Assembly: GCA_964599235.1 (NCBI GenBank)
Contig: CAZRDX010000004.1
Location: forward strand, 1 to 64,000
Source of the DNA: DRPN01 sp964599235
GTDB taxonomy: Bacteria > Bacteroidota > Bacteroidia > Bacteroidales > VadinHA17
Length of the DNA stretch: 64,000 bases
Direction: 5' to 3'
Of this stretch, positions 24,452 to 32,719 are shown in pieces (within the stretch, counting starts at the first letter, position 1; each line of letters opens with the position of its first letter). Position numbers and translations under genes: made by a program. The notes beneath the pieces were generated by a model. The model did no database searches and was not told where the DNA came from. It saw only the letters and a list, made by a program, of their open reading frames with translations.

Positions 24452-26008
24452 TTACTGTCCTCCGTCTTTGGGTCCAAGATTGATCTGCTTGAACATGATT
24501 TTCAATTCGGCAATGGCCAGGATGGTGAAGGTGAGGGTGAAGAGCCAGAAGGTCACCTGCACCGTGGTGGCGCTGATATTGGATACGGCGGCCATGTTGG
24601 GCATCAGGTCCTGGATGATCCAGGGCTGGCGGCCCACCTCTGCCGTGATCCATCCCAGTTCGGTAGCCAGGTAAGCCAGCGGGGCGGTCCAAACCATCAG
24701 GTGGAGGAACCACCGTTTGCCGGCCAGCTTGTCCTTGATGCCCCACACCAGGGCCAGCAGGAAGACCAGCAGGAACCAGAAACCGAGCGCCACCATCAGA
24801 TGGAACGAATAGAATGTCATCGTCACATTGGGCAACAACAAGGCAGGATCCTCGCCCTGGTAGTAACCGTAACCGAAATATGCGAAATAATCTTTCATCC
24901 ATTGCGGATCCTCGAACCTGGCCCGCAGTTCCTTGTAGCGTGCCGGGTCACTGTCCTTGGCCTCTTTGAGCTCGCGCAGCGTCTGCAGGGCCACGGCCCC
25001 CCGTTCGGCTTTTTCCTGGAAGGAGAGGATACCCTGCTCCTCGTTCCCGTAGATCTGGTCTTTCAGTCCAGGCACATAGGCGTTGGCATCGCCCGTGGCC
25101 AGGAAAGAGAGCATCTTGGGCAGGGTGATCTTCATGCGGATGGGGTGGTTGCCCGGCTCTTCGGCTTTACCCATGAGGCCAAAAGCCACGAGGGATGCAC
25201 CGTGCTCCCCTTCGTAAAGGCCTTCCATGGCAGCCAGCTTGACCGGCTGGGTGCGGAACACCTGTTTGGCCGAACCATCGCCGGTATAGAGGGTCATCAG
25301 GATGCCGATGAGGCCAAAGACCGACCCCACCATGATGCTGCGCTTGGCAAAGAGAACATCGCGCCCCTTGAGCAGATACCAGGCACTGATGGCCAGCACC
25401 ACCAACGCTGCCACCACGTATGCTTCGGTGATGGTGTGAAGGAACTTGTTGATGGCCGTCGGCGAAAGGGCCACGGCAGCAAAATCAACCATCTCATTTC
25501 GTGCCGTATCCGGATTGAAATGCATCCCCACCGGGTTCTGCATCCAGGCATTGGCAATGAGGATCCACAATGCCGAGAGGTTGGACCCAATGGCCGTGAG
25601 CCAGCTCGAAGCCAGATGGAACTTTTTGCTCACCTTCTCCCAGCCGAAGAACATCACCGCAATGAAGGTCGACTCCATGAAGAAAGCAAGGATACCCTCA
25701 ATGGCCAGCGGCGCACCGAAAATGTCGCCCACAAACCACGAATACTTGGACCAGTTGGTCCCGAACTCGAACTCGAGGATGATCCCTGTCGCCACCCCGA
25801 TCGCGAAATTGATGCCGAAGATCGTCATCCAGAACTTCGTGATCTTCTTCCACGCCTCATCCCCGGTCTTCACGTAGATCGTTTCCATTATCGCCACAAT
25901 GAACGATAATCCTAAGGTGAGAGGCACGAACAGCCAATGGTAAAGGGCTGTCAGAGCGAACTGACCTCTCGACCAGTCAACCAAAGACATGTCAAAGTTT
26001 TGCAACAT
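24452..26008 (-). CDS. cydA: Cytochrome bd quinol oxidase subunit I
   Basis: Heme-bearing subunit of the high-affinity, oxygen-reducing quinol oxidase of the inner membrane; useful at low oxygen and for protecting anaerobes. 518 residues. The N-terminal helix has FALTALYHWLFVPLTLGLSF with the His that binds high-spin heme; FGINFAIGVATGI and FGAPLAIEGILAFFMEST are the conserved acidic-residue helices. NPVGMHFNP follows, and the late GWITAEVGRQPWII belongs to the conserved CydA core. Between DUF4492 (2 nt upstream) and cydB. Confidence 0.97.
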   Translation of the reverse strand: MLQNFDMSLVDWSRGQFALTALYHWLFVPLTLGLSFIVAIMETIYVKTGDEAWKKITKFWMTIFGINFAIGVATGIILEFEFGTNWSKYSWFVGDIFGAPLAIEGILAFFMESTFIAVMFFGWEKVSKKFHLASSWLTAIGSNLSALWILIANAWMQNPVGMHFNPDTARNEMVDFAAVALSPTAINKFLHTITEAYVVAALVVLAISAWYLLKGRDVLFAKRSIMVGSVFGLIGILMTLYTGDGSAKQVFRTQPVKLAAMEGLYEGEHGASLVAFGLMGKAEEPGNHPIRMKITLPKMLSFLATGDANAYVPGLKDQIYGNEEQGILSFQEKAERGAVALQTLRELKEAKDSDPARYKELRARFEDPQWMKDYFAYFGYGYYQGEDPALLLPNVTMTFYSFHLMVALGFWFLLVFLLALVWGIKDKLAGKRWFLHLMVWTAPLAYLATELGWITAEVGRQPWIIQDLMPNMAAVSNISATTVQVTFWLFTLTFTILAIAELKIMFKQINLGPKDGGQ

Positions 26009-26010
26009 AC

Positions 26011-26223
26011 TTATTGGATTTGGGTTAGTTCATCGATCACATATTCGCTGCGCTCCTGGTCGGTGGCAAAGTTCTTCTTCATGAGATCGGGAAAGAAAAA
26101 GAGCTTCAGGATGGCGAACATGATAAAGAGTTTGAGGAGAATGATGATCCAGAGCTTTTTTCCCACGGTCATCTGACGGAAGCCGTCATAATAAAAAAAG
26201 AAGACCTTCTTAAGGAAGTGCAT
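26011..26223 (-). CDS. DUF4492 family small membrane protein, first gene of the cyd operon
   Basis: 70 residues. FYYDGFRQMTVGKKLWIIIL, then LFIMFAILKLFFFPD, is the DUF4492 core: a short amphipathic start and one membrane helix, then a charged tail. Members are found in Bacteroidota next to cydA, as here (2 nt). The function is unknown; an assembly or accessory role for bd oxidase is inferred from the constant linkage. The promoter is directly upstream. Confidence 0.88.
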   Translation of the reverse strand: MHFLKKVFFFYYDGFRQMTVGKKLWIIILLKLFIMFAILKLFFFPDLMKKNFATDQERSEYVIDELTQIQ

Positions 26224-26248
26224 GTTGTACGGTTTCTCGACAGTCTTT

Positions 26249-26279
26249 CAAATATAATAAAATATTTTTTTGTTCCAAA
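26249..26279 (-). promoter_or_regulatory. Promoter of the cyd operon (TTTG, 19 nt, TATATTTG)
   Basis: On the minus strand TTTG (26279-26276) and TATATTTG (26256-26249) are separated by 19 nt, an exact match to the Bacteroidota primary promoter. Transcription should begin about 22 nt before the DUF4492 ATG. One of the two best promoters in the window. Confidence 0.85.
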
Positions 26280-26292
26280 TCAGGAAAAAGGA

Positions 26293-26862
26293 TCAATAGA
26301 TCACATGGACAAAACCGGTCCGGCTTTGTCCGTGATTGTCGCGCAGCACATAGTAATAGACTCCGGGTGCCACGAGGACGCCCGAGGGGGTACGGCCGTC
26401 CCACACTACGGTGGTGCCGTGCACGTCGCACACCCGAATACCGGCCCGTGTGAAGATCGTCAGATGATAGGTTTCCTGCCCGTTGCTGCGGACAATGAAA
26501 AGATCGTTGATGTTGTCGTTGTTGGGCGTGAAGACATTGGGCACCTGCAGCACATCGCGGACACGCACAACCCGCACGGCCGTATCCCGGTCACCTGAAA
26601 GGGGGTCCTGTACTTCCAGCACCACACGGTAGGTACCGGGTGCGGAATAAAGATGCTCGACCCGGGTCCCGGCGGCCAGCGTCCCATCCCCCAGATCCCA
26701 GCCATACCGGTACCCCGGTACCGTATCCAGCGCCGTGAACAAAACCGACAGACTTTTGATCCTGGTGGTATCCACTGCAAACAAAGCTCTCACCTGCCCC
26801 CATGCGGACAGATTGCCTGCCCCCACCACCAGGCACAGCACCACGAACACTCGTCGTAACAT
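26293..26862 (-). CDS. Secreted PKD-domain protein with type B T9SS sorting domain (CHU_C)
   Basis: About 189 residues from the ATG at 26862: signal peptide MLRRVFVVLCLVVGAGNLSA, one PKD-type beta-sandwich (YRYGWDLGDGTLAAGT, SAPGTYRVVLEV), then a gliding-motility-type C-terminal domain starting VPNVFTPNNDNINDLF and containing YHLTIFTRAGIRVCD, VWDGRTPSG and PGVYYYVL. That domain marks T9SS type B cargo. The protein is very short for this class, with just one domain before the sorting signal. Target and function are unknown. PorQ of the secretion system is encoded at 55877-56953. Confidence 0.88.
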   Translation of the reverse strand: MLRRVFVVLCLVVGAGNLSAWGQVRALFAVDTTRIKSLSVLFTALDTVPGYRYGWDLGDGTLAAGTRVEHLYSAPGTYRVVLEVQDPLSGDRDTAVRVVRVRDVLQVPNVFTPNNDNINDLFIVRSNGQETYHLTIFTRAGIRVCDVHGTTVVWDGRTPSGVLVAPGVYYYVLRDNHGQSRTGFVHVIY

Positions 26863-26885
26863 CCCGGAACCTTTGAAAACGCTTC

Positions 26886-26893
26886 TAAAGATA
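26886..26893 (-). promoter_or_regulatory. Possible -7 box (TATCTTTA) for the PKD/CHU_C gene
   Basis: One base from TAnnTTTG, about 24 nt before the ATG at 26862; it supports that ATG over the longer reading from 26898. Confidence 0.4.
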
Positions 26894-26947
26894 AGCATTT
26901 CTAATTATCCTTTTGAAAACGATACCCTCACTCCTGTTTTTTTTAAA

Positions 26948-26991
26948 TGTCATCCTGTCACCTCTCTCAGACAAACAGTGTCATTTTGTCA
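26948..26991 (+). repeat. Two TGTCA-N3-TGTCA direct-repeat sites upstream of hsp20
   Basis: TGTCAtccTGTCA at 26948-26960 and TGTCAtttTGTCA at 26979-26991. The two sites are in the same direction and start exactly 31 bp apart, about three turns of DNA. They lie just upstream of the sigma-54-like element at 27003-27017 and look like activator (enhancer-binding protein) sites. Confidence 0.65.
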
Positions 26992-27002
26992 TTTTTTTGT
27001 TT

Positions 27003-27017
27003 TGGCATTTAATTTGA
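27003..27017 (+). promoter_or_regulatory. Sigma-54-like promoter of hsp20 (TGGCAT-N5-TTGA)
   Basis: TGGCAT TTAAT TTGA fits the -24/-12 consensus TGGCAC-N5-TTGC with the correct GG-to-TG spacing (12 nt) and two mismatches. Transcription would start near 27028, leaving a leader of about 44 nt with a strong AGGAGG site (27058-27063) before the ATG. No TAnnTTTG box is present here; TTAATTTG at the same place is a poorer match to that type. Confidence 0.55.
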
Positions 27018-27071
27018 AAAAAGAGGGGCGGAAAGCGAAAAAAGAAAAAACAAAGAAAGGAGGGTTGAGCT

Positions 27072-27506
27072 ATGTTACCGAAAGTGAAAACCACAACGAA
27101 TTGGCCGTCGTTCGTCGACGAGTTCTTCAACACTGATTTCTGGCCTACTTTCTTCGATGTCAACACGAGGTACAGTGTACCGGCTGTGAACATTCTGGAA
27201 GATGACAACGAGTACAGGATCGAAGTGGTGGCTCCGGGTATCGACAAGAAGGATGTGAAGATAAACCTTGAGGACGATGTACTGACCATCTCGTCCGAAA
27301 GGAAAGAAGAGAACGAAGAAAAAGACAAGCACTACATGCGCAGGGAATTCAACTACACTGCATTCAGCCGTTCCTTCGTCGTACCCGAGGAAGTGGATGC
27401 CGAAAAGATCTCGGCTGAACACAAGAACGGGATCCTGACTCTGCATCTTCCGAAGAAAGAAGAAGTGATCAAGAAAACGCAGAAACGCGAAATCAAGGTC
27501 TCGTAA
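27072..27506 (+). CDS. Small heat-shock protein, Hsp20/alpha-crystallin family
   Basis: ATP-independent chaperone that holds unfolding proteins for later refolding. 144 residues. The alpha-crystallin domain runs about 35-130: VPAVNILEDDNEYRIEVVAP, GIDKKDVKINLEDDVLTISS, REFNYTAFSRSFVVPEEVD and the final AEHKNGILTLHLPKKEE with the usual GIL motif. The C-terminal IKV-like ending (EIKVS) fits the I-x-V oligomer contact. It stands alone, with a sigma-54-like promoter and paired direct repeats upstream, a strong Shine-Dalgarno sequence (rare for this phylum) and an intrinsic terminator after it. Confidence 0.96.
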   Translation: MLPKVKTTTNWPSFVDEFFNTDFWPTFFDVNTRYSVPAVNILEDDNEYRIEVVAPGIDKKDVKINLEDDVLTISSERKEENEEKDKHYMRREFNYTAFSRSFVVPEEVDAEKISAEHKNGILTLHLPKKEEVIKKTQKREIKVS

Positions 27507-27570
27507 GCGTACGCTCTACGGACCTTGGAGAAAGGATGCCCGGACCTTTCTATAAAAAAAAACCGGGCAT

Positions 27571-27602
27571 AAACCACCCCGAACAGGGTGGTTTTTTTTT
27601 TG
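27571..27602. terminator. Intrinsic terminator between hsp20 and cdsA
   Basis: AAACCACCC (27571-27579) and GGGTGGTTT (27586-27594) form a 9-bp stem with a 6-nt loop followed by a long T run. A run of A at 27553-27561 gives a U-tract for the minus strand a few bases away, so it probably serves both convergent genes. Confidence 0.9.
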
Positions 27603-27631
27603 TTCTTTTTTCTGATGCGGGGAGGCTCTTT

Positions 27632-28522
27632 TCAGGGCTGGAGGATAACGAGCAGTGCTACCACCACGGGAGTGATGAACAGGAAACTGTCAAAACGGTC
27701 GAGGAAACCGCCGTGGCCCGGCAGGATACGGCCCGAGTCTTTCACGCCGATACGTCTTTTGAGCAGGGACTCGGCCAGGTCGCCCAACGTACCGAACACC
27801 ACCACCACAAAAACGATCATCTGCCACTCCATCCCATTCAGGACGTGCAGCACCTTTGTCAGGGCTACCCCGGTGAGCACAGCCGCTACGGCACCGCCGA
27901 TCACACCCTCCCAGGTCTTCTTGGGCGAGATGCGGGGCATTAACCGGTGACGTCCGAACAAAACGCCGGACAGGTAGGCCCCCGTATCATACATCCAGAT
28001 CAATATAAATATTCCCAACACGATACCGGGATCATACTCTATGGCATAACCCGGCTGCAAAAGGAAATTCAGAAGATCCTCTTTTCCGTCGATCGTGAAG
28101 ACCGGCTGGAGCTTCTCATGCACATCGAAAACCAAAAACGAGAGCAGTGAAAAAGGAAGAGCAATGTAGATAAGGCCCAGAAAAGTATAAGCAATGTTGT
28201 GAAAAGGCCGGTTGTGCTGGGCATAGATCTCATGGATGAAAACAAAGGGGAAAAAGATGAGCAGGATCACCAGAAAACGCACCGGCAACGCCTGGATGGC
28301 CACCAGAAAAAAGAGAGAAAACATCGCCATGCCCAGCACCACCCCCTGCAGCATCTGCGCCCGCACCTTGATCCGGCGAAGGATACGATAGAACTCCCAT
28401 TGGGTGGCTACCATGATCCCGAGGAACACCACAAAGAAAGCGAGGGAGTCGATGAGAAGGCCGGCGAGGATCACACCTACGATCAGTATGCCGGTCAGGG
28501 TCCTTGTCAGCAGCGTGTTCAA
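27632..28522 (-). CDS. cdsA: Phosphatidate cytidylyltransferase (CDP-diacylglycerol synthase)
   Basis: Makes CDP-diacylglycerol from phosphatidic acid and CTP at the inner membrane; the product feeds PssA. 296 residues with about eight helices. The C-terminal CdsA signature is clear: SPKKTWEGVIGG, then FGTLGDLAESLLKRRIGVKD and PGHGGFLDRFDSFLF. The start overlaps the DUF2007 stop by 4 nt. Part of the ftsH-DUF2007-cdsA string. Confidence 0.96.
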   Translation of the reverse strand: MNTLLTRTLTGILIVGVILAGLLIDSLAFFVVFLGIMVATQWEFYRILRRIKVRAQMLQGVVLGMAMFSLFFLVAIQALPVRFLVILLIFFPFVFIHEIYAQHNRPFHNIAYTFLGLIYIALPFSLLSFLVFDVHEKLQPVFTIDGKEDLLNFLLQPGYAIEYDPGIVLGIFILIWMYDTGAYLSGVLFGRHRLMPRISPKKTWEGVIGGAVAAVLTGVALTKVLHVLNGMEWQMIVFVVVVFGTLGDLAESLLKRRIGVKDSGRILPGHGGFLDRFDSFLFITPVVVALLVILQP

Positions 28523-28728
28523 TCTTCCAGGTTTTTCAGAAAACGTTTGGCCATGATCACATCCTCCTGCCTCACGTAGAGCTCCGCCTCGCCGATATCC
28601 AGCCGGTAGGCCGACTCACGCTTGTCGATCAGCACGGCTTTGATGCCGGCTTCCTCCAGCACCTGCCGTGCGATCTCCACCCGGTAAACATCTCCGGAAG
28701 AAAAGATCTTGACCCAGCCCTTTTCCAT
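28519..28728 (-). CDS. DUF2007 family protein (putative signal-transducing small protein)
   Basis: 69 residues: MEKGWVKIFSSGDVYRVEIA, then VLEEAGIKAVLIDKRESAYR and GEAELYVRQEDVIMAKRFL form the ferredoxin-like DUF2007 unit (PII-like fold). The function is not known. It sits between ftsH (6 nt) and cdsA (4-nt overlap), a fixed place in Bacteroidota genomes. Confidence 0.9.
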   Translation of the reverse strand: MEKGWVKIFSSGDVYRVEIARQVLEEAGIKAVLIDKRESAYRLDIGEAELYVRQEDVIMAKRFLKNLED

Positions 28729-28734
28729 GGGATC

Positions 28735-30975
28735 TTATTTTTCTTTTTCCTCGTCCACGACCTTTTGATCCTGTCTGCCTTCCGGATCCCGGACCTCGGC
28801 CTCATTTTTCTCTGTACCGTTCTGTACTACCGCCTCGCTCCCGCCATCTTTCCCTTCCGCCGTCTCTTCCGTCCCCTTTTTTCTGCTGTTCTTTTTCTTT
28901 TCCCCGTTCTTGATGTTCCCAGCCATGGGAATCTCGGCCATGTTCTTTCTTTCTCCGAAGATCTCCACGAGGTCTTCCGCGAAGATCACCTCTTTTTCGA
29001 GCAGTTGTTCGGCCAGGCGACGGTGTTTCTCCCTGTTCTCGAGGAGGATCTTCTTGGCCCGTTCATAGGCTTTGGCCACCAGTTCCTTCACCTCCTGGTC
29101 GATCGTCTCCGCCGTCCGTTCACTGTATGGCTTGGTGAATCCGAACTCGCTTTGTCCGGTGGAGTCGTAGAAACTGATGGTCCCGATCTTCTCGCTCATG
29201 CCGAAGTAGGAGACCATGGCATAGGCCTGTTTGGTCACTTTTTCCAGGTCGTTGAGGGCGCCGGTGGAGACGGTGCCGAAGACCACCTCTTCGGCGGCGC
29301 GGCCGCCCAGGGCAGCACATATCTCGTCGAACATCTGCTCGCGTGTGGTGATCTGTCTTTCTTCGGGCAGGTACCAAGCAGCGCCGAGCGACTGGCCGCG
29401 GGGTACAATCGTCACCTTCACCAGCGGATGGGCGTGCTCCAGGAGCCAGCTCACCGTGGCATGACCCGCTTCATGGTAGGCAATGGTTTTCTTCTCCTCC
29501 ATGGTGATGATACGGCTCTTCCGTTCCAGTCCTCCCACGATGCGGTCGATGGCATCCATGAAATCCTGCATGTGCACGCTCTTCTTACCCCGCCGGGCGG
29601 CGATGAGGGCCGACTCGTTGCAGACGTTGGCAATGTCGGCACCCGAGAAGCCGGGAGTCTGCCGCGCCAGCAGCTCAACGTCGATGTCCTTGGCCAGCTT
29701 GAGCGGTTTCATATGCACCTTGAAGATCTCCTTCCGCTCCTTGAGGTCGGGCAGCTCGACATGGATCTGCCTGTCGAAACGTCCGGCCCGCAGGAGCGCC
29801 TTGTCGAGGATATCCGCCCTGTTGGTGGCGGCCAGGATGATCACGCCGGCATTGCTGTCAAAACCGTCCATCTCGGTAAGCAGCTGGTTGAGCGTGTTCT
29901 CCCGCTCGTCGTTGGCCCCGAAGTTGGGGTTGCGGCCACGCGCCCGCCCCACCGCATCGATCTCGTCGATGAAGACGATACACGGCGCCTTCTCCTTGGC
30001 TTGCTTGAAGAGATCACGCACACGCGAAGCCCCCACACCTACGAACATCTCCACAAAGTCGGAACCCGAGATGGAGAAGAACGGTACGTTGGCCTCACCG
30101 GCCACCGCCTTGGCCAGCAACGTCTTGCCCGTGCCGGGAGGACCTACCAGCAACGCCCCTTTCGGGATTTTGCCACCCAGACTGGTATACTTCTTCGGGT
30201 TCTTCAGAAAGTCGACGATCTCCTTCACCTCCACCTTCGCCTCTTCCAGACCGGCCACATCCTTGAAATCGACCTTCACGTGCGAGTCCTTGTCGAACAC
30301 CTTGGCTTTCGACTTGCCCACATTGAAGATGCTGCCCCCTCCACCTCCGGGCCCGGCACCCATCTTGCGGAAGATGAAGATCCAGATCATCACCAGAAGC
30401 AGGAAAGGCAATATCCACGCCAACAGATTGCCCCACACATCAGCCTTTACCTCGTACTTGATCTCGATCTCTTCCGAATCCTTGTAACCATACTTCTCCT
30501 GGGCTTCTTTCAGCTTTTGCTCGAAAGTCTCCACCGAACCGATGTGGAACTGGTACTGGGGCTGCTCTTTCCCCATGTTGGTTTTCCTCTTGGGCACCCC
30601 CTTGTAACGTCCCGACTCGATCGCCTCCTCCTTGAGATAGATCTGAGCCAGATTGTTATTGATCACCACGATCTTTTCAATGTCGTGGTTGGGGATCATC
30701 ACGTTCTTCACCTCTTTCCAGGTGGTTTCCTTCACCCGCGCCCCGGAATAGAAGAACTGCATCAGGATGAACCCGACACCCAGGATCAGGTAGAACCACA
30801 GCAGTTTGTTCATATGATGCCAGGGCGAAGGCCGTTTGTCGCCGGGTTTTTCTCCGCGTGGCGGTTTCATGCCGGGAGGCATCTTCATCCCCCGCGGATC
30901 CTTTCCGCCTCTGGCGTTGTCCGCCTTCTGCCGGATATTTTTATCCTGGTTGGTCTTTTTTTCGTTGTCCCTCAT
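28735..30975 (-). CDS. ftsH: ATP-dependent zinc metalloprotease FtsH
   Basis: Hexameric membrane AAA+ protease that removes misassembled membrane proteins and regulatory targets. 746 residues. Two membrane helices (about 52-70 and 135-155) flank a periplasmic domain. The AAA+ module has GPPGTGKTLLAKAVAGEA (Walker A), CIVFIDEIDAVGRARG (Walker B) and the second-region-of-homology arginines near TNRADILDKALLRAGRFDRQ. The protease zinc motif is AYHEAGHATVSWLL. The C-terminal tail from about 670 is highly charged (Lys/Glu rich) and longer than in E. coli; the N-terminus also has a long Arg/Pro-rich start. Cotranscribed with rsfS (14 nt). Confidence 0.97.
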   Translation of the reverse strand: MRDNEKKTNQDKNIRQKADNARGGKDPRGMKMPPGMKPPRGEKPGDKRPSPWHHMNKLLWFYLILGVGFILMQFFYSGARVKETTWKEVKNVMIPNHDIEKIVVINNNLAQIYLKEEAIESGRYKGVPKRKTNMGKEQPQYQFHIGSVETFEQKLKEAQEKYGYKDSEEIEIKYEVKADVWGNLLAWILPFLLLVMIWIFIFRKMGAGPGGGGGSIFNVGKSKAKVFDKDSHVKVDFKDVAGLEEAKVEVKEIVDFLKNPKKYTSLGGKIPKGALLVGPPGTGKTLLAKAVAGEANVPFFSISGSDFVEMFVGVGASRVRDLFKQAKEKAPCIVFIDEIDAVGRARGRNPNFGANDERENTLNQLLTEMDGFDSNAGVIILAATNRADILDKALLRAGRFDRQIHVELPDLKERKEIFKVHMKPLKLAKDIDVELLARQTPGFSGADIANVCNESALIAARRGKKSVHMQDFMDAIDRIVGGLERKSRIITMEEKKTIAYHEAGHATVSWLLEHAHPLVKVTIVPRGQSLGAAWYLPEERQITTREQMFDEICAALGGRAAEEVVFGTVSTGALNDLEKVTKQAYAMVSYFGMSEKIGTISFYDSTGQSEFGFTKPYSERTAETIDQEVKELVAKAYERAKKILLENREKHRRLAEQLLEKEVIFAEDLVEIFGERKNMAEIPMAGNIKNGEKKKNSRKKGTEETAEGKDGGSEAVVQNGTEKNEAEVRDPEGRQDQKVVDEEKEK

Positions 30976-30989
30976 CTTGATTTGCTCTC

Positions 30990-31364
30990 CTATAACTCAT
31001 CGGCCAGGTCCTGCCGTCCGGCATCGGCCCATAATCCTTCCAGATCATAGAAATCACGGTACGGTTTCTCAAAGACGTGAACCACCACATCCCCGTAATC
31101 CAGGAGGATCCACTGTGCATTGCGGTAGCCTTCGCGATGCCACACCCGCTCACTGAGATCTTCCCTCACCACCTCTTCCACCGACTCGGCGATGGCGGTC
31201 ACCTGGGTGTTCGAATCGCCATGACAGATCACGAAATACCGGCATACCGCCACGTCGATCTCTTCCAGATCCAGCACCACGATCTGGTGCCCTTTTTTCT
31301 TCCTGATACCTTCTATGACTTTGTCTCTGATCTCTTCAGAGGTAACTTCTCTGATCGTTCCCAT
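30990..31364 (-). CDS. rsfS: Ribosomal silencing factor RsfS
   Basis: Binds ribosomal protein L14 and blocks joining of subunits in starved cells. 124 residues. The family core is present: VLDLEEIDVAVCRYFVICHG, DSNTQVTAIAESVEE and GYRNAQWILLDYGDVVVHVF. The ATG at 31364 is chosen because the promoter box TAACTTTG (31373-31380) leaves the GTG at 31370 upstream of the expected transcript start. First gene of the rsfS-ftsH-DUF2007-cdsA string, divergent from the biotin ligase. Confidence 0.95.
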   Translation of the reverse strand: MGTIREVTSEEIRDKVIEGIRKKKGHQIVVLDLEEIDVAVCRYFVICHGDSNTQVTAIAESVEEVVREDLSERVWHREGYRNAQWILLDYGDVVVHVFEKPYRDFYDLEGLWADAGRQDLADEL

Positions 31365-31372
31365 ATTCACCG

Positions 31373-31380
31373 CAAAGTTA
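31373..31380 (-). promoter_or_regulatory. -7 box TAACTTTG before rsfS-ftsH
   Basis: Perfect TAnnTTTG on the minus strand; the expected start (about 31369) is about 5 nt before the ATG, so the leader is very short. Confidence 0.65.
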
Positions 31381-31513
31381 ATGAAAATAAAGTTATTTCC
31401 TTTTCGGGGCGGTAGCAGCTTTCTTTCCGCATGAGAAACTCTCTGCGAAGATCGCTGTGGAGCGGCCGTCTGCTTTTTTGTATCTTTCGTGAGCGTTCTA
31501 TGGAGGAAAGTGT

Positions 31514-32275
31514 ATGGATGAAGGGCTGAAGAAGGTCATAGCCGGTGTGCCGGTATGGGTGTTCGGCGAGGTTGTCTCGACGCAGGAGGTGGCGCGGGCG
31601 CTGGCGGAGCGGCCCGGGCAGGGGACCCCTTGGGCTGTGATGGCGGCACATCAGCGTGCCGGGCGGGGACGGGGTGATCACCGCTGGCTCTCCTCGCCGG
31701 GTGACGACCTGCTCGTCACGGTGGTGTGGGAGCCCCGTGAGCTGGCGGCGGCCGGTCAGTTCCTGCTCTCCATGGCCACCGCCCTGGCCGTAGCCCGCAC
31801 ACTGGCAGCCCATCACCCCGCGGTGCGCATCAAGTGGCCCAACGACCTCTTCGCCGGCGGCCGCAAGATCGCCGGCCTCCTGCTGGAACATACCCTCATG
31901 GGCGACCGCATCCTGCGCAGCTACCTCGGCATCGGCATCAACCTCAACGAACGCACCTTCCCGCCCGCCCTTCCAGAGGCGGTGTCGCTGGCCATGCTCA
32001 CCGGACGGCATTACGATGCCGAAACGTTCCTCGCCGCCCTGCTCCCTCCCCTGCTGCATGAGCTGGAACGTGCCGCCGGCGGGGAGGCCCGCACACTGCA
32101 CCAGGAGTATGAGTCGTGGCTGCTCGGCTTCGGCGAACGGCAGCACTTCCGTGCCGGCCGCCGCCACTTCACGGCCGTCATCGAAGGAGTGGACCGCTGG
32201 GGGCGCCTGCTGCTGCGCCACGACGACGGCACCCTACAGGCCGCCGCCCTCGACGAGGTGACCCTGCTGCAGTGA
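31514..32275 (+). CDS. birA: Biotin-[acetyl-CoA-carboxylase] ligase, catalytic domain only
   Basis: Joins biotin through biotinyl-AMP to the acceptor lysine of biotin carboxyl carrier proteins. 253 residues, without the N-terminal DNA-binding domain of E. coli BirA. Motifs: STQEVAR at the start, HQRAGRGRGDHRWLSSPGDD (nucleotide loop; the usual GRGRxGR is GRGRGD-HR here), KWPNDLFAGGRKIAGLLLE, and GIGINLNE. A C-terminal SH3-like segment ends the protein. A near-consensus TATCTTTC lies at 31481-31488. Divergent from rsfS, the usual Bacteroidota arrangement. Confidence 0.93.
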   Translation: MDEGLKKVIAGVPVWVFGEVVSTQEVARALAERPGQGTPWAVMAAHQRAGRGRGDHRWLSSPGDDLLVTVVWEPRELAAAGQFLLSMATALAVARTLAAHHPAVRIKWPNDLFAGGRKIAGLLLEHTLMGDRILRSYLGIGINLNERTFPPALPEAVSLAMLTGRHYDAETFLAALLPPLLHELERAAGGEARTLHQEYESWLLGFGERQHFRAGRRHFTAVIEGVDRWGRLLLRHDDGTLQAAALDEVTLLQ

Positions 32276-32283
32276 AGGAAGGT

Positions 32284-32706
32284 CTATTTCGGCCGTCCCT
32301 CCCGGAAGTCGAACGTCTCGATGTGGGAGGCCATCTTCTCCAGGAAATCTTTCAGGGGCCGCTCCGCCAGCGCCCGCATGAGCAGGGGCAGCGACGCCTC
32401 CAGCAGGAGATCCACGCGGCTGCCCTCCCCCTCGCCGGCAATGCCAACCTCCAGCGTCAGGGAGATCCCCATAGGGGCTTCTCCGGCAAACAACAGACGG
32501 CGCGGAGGCTCCTGCTCACGGAGGGAGAGCACCACCTTCCCCAGCCCCGGCACCGAAAAAGAGCAACGATCCGCCTCAGCCTCCCACTCCTCGACCTCTC
32601 CGGCAGGAATGAACTCGTTGAAATGCCGGAAATCCGACAAAAAACCATACACTTCCTCCGGGAGATATGGGACGGTGACCGTCCTGCTTCTAAATTGTTG
32701 TGCCAT
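32284..32706 (-). CDS. SRPBCC (START-like) domain protein
   Basis: 140 residues forming one helix-grip domain: VTVPYLPEEVYGFLSDFRHF at the start, a beta-sheet middle with LLFAGEAPMGISLTLEV, and the long C-terminal helix PLLMRALAERPLKDFLEKMA. Such domains bind a hydrophobic ligand; the ligand is unknown. It follows pyrE by 13 nt on the same strand and is probably cotranscribed. The start at 32706 (MAQQFRS) is preferred to a longer reading that overlaps pyrE. Confidence 0.82.
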   Translation of the reverse strand: MAQQFRSRTVTVPYLPEEVYGFLSDFRHFNEFIPAGEVEEWEAEADRCSFSVPGLGKVVLSLREQEPPRRLLFAGEAPMGISLTLEVGIAGEGEGSRVDLLLEASLPLLMRALAERPLKDFLEKMASHIETFDFREGRPK

Positions 32707-32719
32707 CGGATAAGTTTTT

